A stretch of DNA of 64,000 nucleotides, from positions 62,001 through 126,000 of the forward strand of contig NZ_AKJT01000087.1 of assembly GCF_000282195.1 (NCBI RefSeq). Direction: 5' to 3'. The number at the start of each line of letters is the position of its first letter. The stretch's first letter is position 1. Positions 58,778 to 64,000 of the stretch are shown here, piece after piece. Both the position numbers and the translations under genes were made by a program. The notes beneath the pieces are model-generated. The model was not told the DNA's origin and searched no databases. It saw only the letters and a list, made by a program, of their open reading frames with translations. The DNA is from Pseudomonas sp. GM18. Lineage in GTDB: Bacteria > Pseudomonadota > Gammaproteobacteria > Pseudomonadales > Pseudomonadaceae.

Positions 58778-61422
58778 CAGCGTTTCACCAATCCAGTCAA
58801 GCCGCCCGCAATCAGGGCAGCAGTATCGGCCAGGGCCACCAGCGGATCGAGTCCGGCAGGCACGGCCATATAACGGGGTTCCCAGTCAGGCTGGAACTTG
58901 TCTTTGAAGCGGCGCAAACCTTGGAAGTTGTACAGCTGCTCACCACGGCGGAACACCATCGAGCCCAGTCGCTGGGTCAGTGGTGCGCCGCGCCGGGGTT
59001 GCAACCCCGACAATGGCACCATGCCCAGGCTGAACCGCGCGTATCCATGATTTTTATAATGTTGAATCAGGCCGACCATCATGAATTCCATGGTCAGCTT
59101 CGGGGCGTCGGGGTGTGCGCGCATCAGATCGAGGCTGGCCAGTTCATGGCCGTAGGTCTCGAGCAGGTTGGCGAACGCCACCGGGCGCCCTTCGAAACGA
59201 ATCACCGCGACGCGGAAGTGCTTGAGGTAGTCATCACTGAAACGCCCGAGCGAGAAGCCTTTCTCGCGCACATTCTTGCCGGTCAGCCAGGCATCGGAAA
59301 TCACCTTGAGCTCGTCCATCGGCGCTTGCCCCGGCTCATGGATCTCCAGTGACAGGCCGTCACGGGTGCCACGGTTCCAGGTGTAGCGCAGGTCCTTCAT
59401 CTCTTTGCCTTTGGCTTCGAGATCGAAACGCTTGAGGTCGACCCGGGCTTCTTCGCCGAGCTTGATCGCGGTCAGGCCGATGTCCATGTAGTACGGCAGG
59501 TTCTCGGCACGTACTTGATAAAACACAGGGCGGGCGTGATGGATATCGCACAGGTCGCGGAACTGCCAGATCATTTCCGCACGTTGCTGGGTGGGGCCGA
59601 TCGGGTCATACAGCGCCACCAGGCTGCGGCCACGGCGGGCGTACATCAGGAATGCCTCGTCGTTGGGGTGAAACAGCAGCGCCTTGTCACCGGTCAGGGC
59701 CAGGCCGCCATCCGGTTGGGAGGAGGCCATGAGGATATTAGCCGCGCGCTCCAGTTCATCGGAGGTTGGCAGGTGGATTATCGGACGCGCGGTACGCAGC
59801 AGCCACGTCAGGGACACCACCACCAGCAGCACCGCGGCACCCAGCAGCGAGCGCAAGCCTCGCGGGGCGTCGGCGTCGAGGGTGAACTGCCACCAGAGTT
59901 GATGGCTGTACGGAACGTCCTGATAGGCGAACAGCAGCAACCAGATCGAGGCGCCGAGTACGCAGAGACTCGCCACCAGATACAGCGGCGAAAACGGCAG
60001 CTCGGTCAGGCGGCTGGGGCGGTAGAACGAGCGCCGGAAAACCCCCAGCAAACTCGCCGTCAGGGTCATCAGGCTGGCTTCTTCCCAGTCGAACCCTTTG
60101 AGCAGAGAGAGCAGGGCGCCGACCAACAACAGAATAGTGGTCAGCATCCACGCGGCCGACAGGCGGCGACGCAAGCCCTGAGCCAGCAGCAGGCAGAGCA
60201 CGCCCACCAGGCTGGCGCCGAAGTGCGAGGCGTCGACCAGTCGATGCGGGATCAGAAAACCGATGTGTTCAAGGCGTGTATCGATCTCCGGCGTCACGCC
60301 GGAGAACAGCAGCACCACGCCGGACAGGAACACCAGTACCGCCAGAATCGGCGCGGCCAGGCCTGAGGCGGCGCGGAGCGTCTGGCGTGTCTGAAACAGG
60401 CGCTGGCCTTCGTTGATCAGCAGCAGTACGCAAGCCACCAGCAGCGGCAATATCACGTAGATCAGACGGTAGAGCAGCAGGGCGGCAGCCAGTGGCGCGG
60501 CACCGAGCTTGTCGGCGAAGGCCGCCAGCAAAATCGCTTCGAACACCCCGACACCGCCGGGTACATGGCTGAGCACGCCAGCGGCCAGGGCCAGTAGATA
60601 GACCAGCAGGAACGCACCGAAGGGTGGCGCTTCCGGCAGCAGCAGATAGAGCACCGTCGCGGCGGCGGCCACGTCCAGGGCGGTGATGACCAGTTGCAGG
60701 AAGGTCAGGCGGCGGCCCGGCAGGCGCAAGGTGCGGCGGCCGACCTTGACCAGCAGGTTGTCCGGGTAAGGCTGTTCCGGCAAGCGGCGGCGGTAGATGC
60801 CGATCGCCAGTACCGTGGCGAGCAGTAGCACGGCCACTGCGATCGCACCCAGCAACGCCTCGGAGAAACCCAGGGCCAGCGAGGCGGCGGGCAGGTTGCT
60901 CAGGGTGGCGAGGGCAGCCAGGGGCGGGAGGGCACAGCCGAGCGAGAGGCTGGCAAACAGCGTCATGTGCGCGACTTCCGAAGCCCCCACGCCATGACGT
61001 GCATATAAACGGTAGCGAACCGAGCCCCCCGACAGTAGCGACAGACCGATGGCATTGCCAATGGCGAAGGCGGTGAAGCCGCCCAGCGCCACGATTCGTG
61101 GCGCCAGCGTCACGCCGGCATAACGGCTGGCCGACCATTCGTAGCCCAGCAGAATGATGAAGCCGACGACGGTCGCGCCTAAGGCTCCCAGCAAGGCCGG
61201 TCTCGGCACTTCCAGGATCGAGTCGTGCAGCGCGTACAGATCGAGTTCGCTCAGCAGGTGACGACAGGCAATCAGCGCGATGGCGAACAACAGCAAAGTG
61301 ACCGCCAGACCGATGGGTTGACGGTATTTGCTGATTCGATCCAGCAAGCGCAGACGCTCGGCTTTGATCGGTTGTGTCGCTGTGACGGTGTCTTGTGGAT
61401 CAGACGAGTTGGCGCGCATCAA
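58777..61422 (-). CDS. mprF: Alanyl-phosphatidylglycerol synthase MprF
   Basis: This is an 881-residue bifunctional membrane protein. The N-terminal half (residues 30-540) has about fourteen transmembrane helices and acts as a flippase-like domain. The C-terminal half is the DUF2156 dual-GNAT synthase, with DKALLFHPNDEAFLMYARRGRSLVALYDPIGP and the late KNHGYARFSLGMVPLSGL. It transfers alanine from alanyl-tRNA to phosphatidylglycerol, lowering sensitivity to cationic peptides and acid. The hydrolase gene follows directly. Confidence 0.94.
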   Translation of the reverse strand: MMRANSSDPQDTVTATQPIKAERLRLLDRISKYRQPIGLAVTLLLFAIALIACRHLLSELDLYALHDSILEVPRPALLGALGATVVGFIILLGYEWSASRYAGVTLAPRIVALGGFTAFAIGNAIGLSLLSGGSVRYRLYARHGVGASEVAHMTLFASLSLGCALPPLAALATLSNLPAASLALGFSEALLGAIAVAVLLLATVLAIGIYRRRLPEQPYPDNLLVKVGRRTLRLPGRRLTFLQLVITALDVAAAATVLYLLLPEAPPFGAFLLVYLLALAAGVLSHVPGGVGVFEAILLAAFADKLGAAPLAAALLLYRLIYVILPLLVACVLLLINEGQRLFQTRQTLRAASGLAAPILAVLVFLSGVVLLFSGVTPEIDTRLEHIGFLIPHRLVDASHFGASLVGVLCLLLAQGLRRRLSAAWMLTTILLLVGALLSLLKGFDWEEASLMTLTASLLGVFRRSFYRPSRLTELPFSPLYLVASLCVLGASIWLLLFAYQDVPYSHQLWWQFTLDADAPRGLRSLLGAAVLLVVVSLTWLLRTARPIIHLPTSDELERAANILMASSQPDGGLALTGDKALLFHPNDEAFLMYARRGRSLVALYDPIGPTQQRAEMIWQFRDLCDIHHARPVFYQVRAENLPYYMDIGLTAIKLGEEARVDLKRFDLEAKGKEMKDLRYTWNRGTRDGLSLEIHEPGQAPMDELKVISDAWLTGKNVREKGFSLGRFSDDYLKHFRVAVIRFEGRPVAFANLLETYGHELASLDLMRAHPDAPKLTMEFMMVGLIQHYKNHGYARFSLGMVPLSGLQPRRGAPLTQRLGSMVFRRGEQLYNFQGLRRFKDKFQPDWEPRYMAVPAGLDPLVALADTAALIAGGLTGLVKR

Positions 61423-61659
61423 TCACCTCTTGGATTGTGCGCGACAGGATGGGGGTATCCAGCCAAGTTACCAATCCCTGTAGAAAAAAATAATCACAAA
61501 TATTAACGCGTCTCACCGGGTATCGGCGATGGCGCATCACCAGTCGTCGAGGGTTTCCCTTGCGGTTCAGCCTAGGTCTGAACTCACAGTCTGGTGACCC
61601 CGAACGGCTCACTGCACAGTGACAGATCATTGTTGCGAAAGGACTTTTTCAACAGATAC

Positions 61660-61691
61660 AAAAAAGGCCACTCTTTCGAGTAGCCTTTTTT
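61660..61691 (-). terminator. Terminator of initiator tRNA copy 1
   Basis: AAAAAGGC plus ACTC pair with GAGT plus GCCTTTTT around TTTC. On the minus strand it follows the tRNA by seven bases. Nearly the same hairpin follows copy 2. Confidence 0.85.
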
Positions 61692-61697
61692 GATGTT

Positions 61698-61774
<77 letters not shown>

Positions 61775-61787
61775 TCTGTGTGGCGGC

Positions 61788-61815
61788 ATTCTACAGGCGA
61801 ACGCCGGAGTGTCAA
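61788..61815 (-). promoter_or_regulatory. Promoter of tRNA-fMet copy 1
   Basis: On the minus strand: TTGACA, 16 bases, TAGAAT, ending 14 bases before the tRNA. The hexamers and spacing match the second copy exactly. Confidence 0.82.
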
Positions 61816-61957
61816 CCGTTAATCCAAGTATGGGTCAAATAAACCGAAATTAGCGGCGAGTGGTCGCCGAGGAGCGCTAAGTTTCGGAATCAGAACGATT
61901 TCTCGTTTCTGCTCGGTAACGCATAAAGCGATGATTTTTTATAAAACAGGCGCGCAC

Positions 61958-61989
61958 AAAAAAAGGCCACTCTTTCGAGTAGCCTTTTT
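61958..61989 (-). terminator. Terminator of initiator tRNA copy 2
   Basis: The same AAAAAGGC-ACTC...GAGT-GCCTTTTT hairpin as copy 1, on the minus strand. Confidence 0.85.
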
Positions 61990-61996
61990 CGATGTT

Positions 61997-62073
<77 letters not shown>

Positions 62074-62086
62074 TCTGTGTGTCGGC

Positions 62087-62114
62087 ATTCTACAGAGGAT
62101 CGCCGGGCTGTCAA
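62087..62114 (-). promoter_or_regulatory. Promoter of tRNA-fMet copy 2
   Basis: TTGACA, 16 bases, TAGAAT on the minus strand. The spacer differs from copy 1 at several bases while both hexamers are unchanged, which points to selection on the hexamers. Confidence 0.82.
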
Positions 62115-62290
62115 CCTTCAATCTCGGTAAAACCTGTTCCTGTTCAATCGCTTAGGTGAAAGCAGGGGGTGGAGATCGGGCTGAAACGCAGGCAGGGCAA
62201 GGCTTTCGGCTCTATCGCCAAGTGGCTTTCGATTGAGAAAATAAATTCCTCCGGAGCTTTTCCTACCGCTCGAAAAGAAGATTCAGACCA

Positions 62291-62306
62291 CTGGTGCTAT
62301 ATACAG
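62291..62306 (+). promoter_or_regulatory. LexA (SOS) box of dinB
   Basis: CTG-N10-CAG with an AT-rich centre (CTGGTGCTATATACAG) lies 68 bases before the dinB ATG. It resembles the recA box at 40680-40695. Confidence 0.85.
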
Positions 62307-62374
62307 GTGTCAGTGAGATACTGCCGGTACGACACACTGATACTTCATTTCTCCGCCATGAACATCGCTTTTAT

Positions 62375-63436
62375 ATGACGCAGCGAAAAATCATCCACGT
62401 CGATTGTGACTGCTTCTACGCCGCCATCGAGATGCGTGACGACCCGCGCCTGGCCGGTAAGCCTTTAGCGGTGGGCGGCTCGGCGGATCGGCGTGGGGTG
62501 ATTGCTACCTGTAACTATGAAGCGCGGGCGTATGGCGTGCGCTCGGCCATGTCTTCCGGACATGCCTTGAAACTGTGTCCAGACCTGACCATCGTCAAGC
62601 CGCGCATGGAGGCCTATAGAGAAGCGTCGAAGGAAATTCATACGATCTTTCGCGATTACACCGACCTGATCGAGCCGTTGTCCCTGGACGAGGCGTACCT
62701 CGACGTGTCGGACAGTGCGCATTTTGGTGGCAGCGCCACGCGAATCGCCCAGGACATTCGCCGCCGGGTGTCCAACCAGTTGCACATCACCGTATCGGCC
62801 GGCGTGGCGCCGAACAAGTTTCTCGCCAAGATCGCCAGTGACTGGAAGAAGCCCAACGGCTTGTTCGTGATCACGCCGGATCAGGTGGACGACTTTGTCA
62901 GCGGCTTGCCGGTGAGCAAGTTGCACGGTGTTGGCAAAGTGACCGCCGACAAACTGGGCAAGCTCGGCATCGTCGATTGCCTGCAATTACGCGAGTGGAG
63001 CAAATTGGCGCTGGTGCGTGAATTCGGCAGCTTCGGCGAGCGACTCTGGAGCCTGGCCCGAGGGATCGATGAGCGGTTGGTGCACAACGACAGTCGTCGG
63101 CAGTCGATCAGCGTTGAAAACACCTACGACGTGGACCTGCCGGATCTGGTGAGTTGTCTGGATAAATTGCCCGAGCTGCTGGAGTCCCTGAATGGCCGCA
63201 TGGCGCGGATCGACAGCAGCTATCGCCCGGGCAAGCCGTTCGTCAAAGTGAAATTCCATGACTTTACCCAGACCACGTTGGAGCAGGCCGGGGCAGGGCG
63301 GGATCTGGGGAGTTATCAGCTGCTGCTGACCCAGGCCTTCAATCGCGGCGGGAAACCGGTGCGGTTGTTGGGGGTTGGGGTGAGGCTGGAGGATTTGCGG
63401 GGCGGGTTTGAGCAGTTGGAGTTGTTTGAGCGGTGA
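62375..63436 (+). CDS. dinB: DNA polymerase IV
   Basis: This is a Y-family translesion polymerase induced by SOS. The 353-residue protein has the catalytic motifs HVDCDCFYAAIE (Asp9) and SLDEAYLDVS (Asp-Glu near residues 104-105). The YEARAYGVRSAM finger segment and the helix-hairpin-helix LHGVGKVTADKLGKLGI are also present. The ATG at 62375 begins MTQRKIIHVDCD; earlier in-frame codons overlap the LexA-box region and are rejected. A REP-type terminator follows. It ends in a LELFER tail, weakly like a clamp-binding motif. Confidence 0.96.
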   Translation: MTQRKIIHVDCDCFYAAIEMRDDPRLAGKPLAVGGSADRRGVIATCNYEARAYGVRSAMSSGHALKLCPDLTIVKPRMEAYREASKEIHTIFRDYTDLIEPLSLDEAYLDVSDSAHFGGSATRIAQDIRRRVSNQLHITVSAGVAPNKFLAKIASDWKKPNGLFVITPDQVDDFVSGLPVSKLHGVGKVTADKLGKLGIVDCLQLREWSKLALVREFGSFGERLWSLARGIDERLVHNDSRRQSISVENTYDVDLPDLVSCLDKLPELLESLNGRMARIDSSYRPGKPFVKVKFHDFTQTTLEQAGAGRDLGSYQLLLTQAFNRGGKPVRLLGVGVRLEDLRGGFEQLELFER

Positions 63437-63448
63437 GATATTAAAATC

Positions 63449-63512
63449 AAAAGATCGCAGCCTTCGGCAGTTCCTACGCGCCTGTGGGCGCCGCCGAAGG
63501 CTGCGATCTTTT
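63449..63512. terminator. REP-type palindrome between dinB and the convergent gene
   Basis: A perfect 20-bp stem begins AAAAGATCGCAGCC and ends GGCTGCGATCTTTT. It is followed by T or A tails on both sides. It lies between convergent stops and belongs to the 6108 and 12892 repeat family. Confidence 0.82.
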
Positions 63513-63520
63513 AATAGGCC

Positions 63521-64000
63521 TTAATTCGGCCCCGGATCTGCCACCAGTCGCCCGGCATCCTTGGTCAGTGACTTGAGGAACTCGGCCTGCAACTCGGGAT
63601 CGTTGCGGGTCAGTTCGATCAGGCTCTGTTCCAGTTCGCTGGCTTCTTCTTCCAGACCCAGTTCCGACAGGCGTTTGACCCGGTGCACCCACTGGCTCAC
63701 TTCGTCGTCTTCGAGGTCGTCGTAAATCAGCCCATGGGCTTCGAGCAGCTTGCCGCGCAAGTTGTTGCTGATCGCCAGGGACGAGTCGGTGTGCACATCG
63801 TCCTTGTTGTCCTCGACACTGATCTGCAGCTTGCCCAGATGATTGAGGTCATATTCGGCGAACGGGCTGTCCAGCAGGTTCAGGCGCAACACGCCGTTGC
63901 GGTCGGTGCTCAGCTCGAACGTGTTCTTGCCGGCCTTGACCTGCACCGGACGCTCGCTCCATGGCAGGCTCGAATATTCCGTGCGCTTGTCGCGCTGGAC
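63521..64000 (-). CDS. Conserved hypothetical protein, C-terminal part (PA0922-like)
   Basis: The frame is open to the end of the window, so the start lies beyond base 64000. The visible 159 residues include SLPWSERPVQVKAGKNTFELSTDRNG in two parts, a beta-rich stretch (KLQISVEDNKDDVHTDSSLAISNNLRG), then acidic helices (LIYDDLEDDEVSQWVHRVKRL and ELGLEEEASELEQSLIEL). The neighbour order dinB plus this gene agrees with P. aeruginosa PA0923/PA0922. No function is known to me. Confidence 0.7.
   Translation of the reverse strand, partial: VQRDKRTEYSSLPWSERPVQVKAGKNTFELSTDRNGVLRLNLLDSPFAEYDLNHLGKLQISVEDNKDDVHTDSSLAISNNLRGKLLEAHGLIYDDLEDDEVSQWVHRVKRLSELGLEEEASELEQSLIELTRNDPELQAEFLKSLTKDAGRLVADPGPN

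Overview
The window is a contiguous piece of a Pseudomonas chromosome, most likely the P. fluorescens group. That assignment rests on gene order and sequence: lpxB-rnhB-dnaE-accA-tilS-pyrG-kdsA-eno-ftsB-ispD, then adhC-fghA-ispF-truD-surE-pcm-nlpD-rpoS, an RsmZ-type small RNA between rpoS and fdxA, and a contractile-tail bacteriocin cluster between mutS and cinA-recA-recX. GC-rich codon use, many long spurious antisense frames and several Pseudomonas REP-type palindromes agree with this. No database search could be run; family names come from motifs and remembered relatives.

Layout. 1-12.9 kb: housekeeping operons for lipid A, DNA replication, fatty-acid, CTP, KDO and isoprenoid synthesis, glycolysis and division. 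12.9-15.9 kb: a LysR regulator divergent from a glutathione-dependent formaldehyde detoxification pair. 15.9-21.9 kb: the overlapping ispF-truD-surE-pcm genes, nlpD-rpoS, the rsmZ RNA with an upstream GacA-type box, and fdxA. 22-24.6 kb: mutS. 24.8-40.1 kb: an R-type tailocin. It has a LexA-like self-cleaving repressor, a promoter buried in ATGCAT palindromes, a long structured leader, a holin, Mu/SfV-type sheath, tube, tape measure, baseplate and spike proteins, one fibre, two fibre-assembly proteins, a GH19 endolysin and a nested Rz/Rz1 spanin pair. No capsid, terminase, portal, integrase or replication gene is present, so it should make headless killing particles.

40.1-42.3 kb: cinA-type amidase, recA (LexA box) and recX. 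RecA lies directly beside the tailocin whose repressor it probably inactivates. 42.3-53.8 kb: LOG-family protein, small ribbon-helix-helix protein, secreted PA3611-like protein, TapT, ErdR, DgkA, FinR/Fpr, TrmO, RhlG, a DUF1456 protein, a pseudouridine-synthase homologue lacking its catalytic aspartate, a GNAT protein and RimO. 54-61.4 kb: Kup, a DUF3077 gene behind a strongly structured leader, an orphan Phd-type antitoxin beside a broken gene, and the alanyl-phosphatidylglycerol hydrolase/synthase pair. 61.6-64 kb: two initiator tRNA genes, each with its own promoter and terminator, dinB with a LexA box, and the end of a hypothetical gene.

The parts that most repay a second look are the tailocin control region (25.6-26.6 kb), the structured DUF3077 leader (56.4-56.7 kb), the degenerate pseudouridine synthase and the antitoxin/operator remnant at 56.9-57.4 kb.
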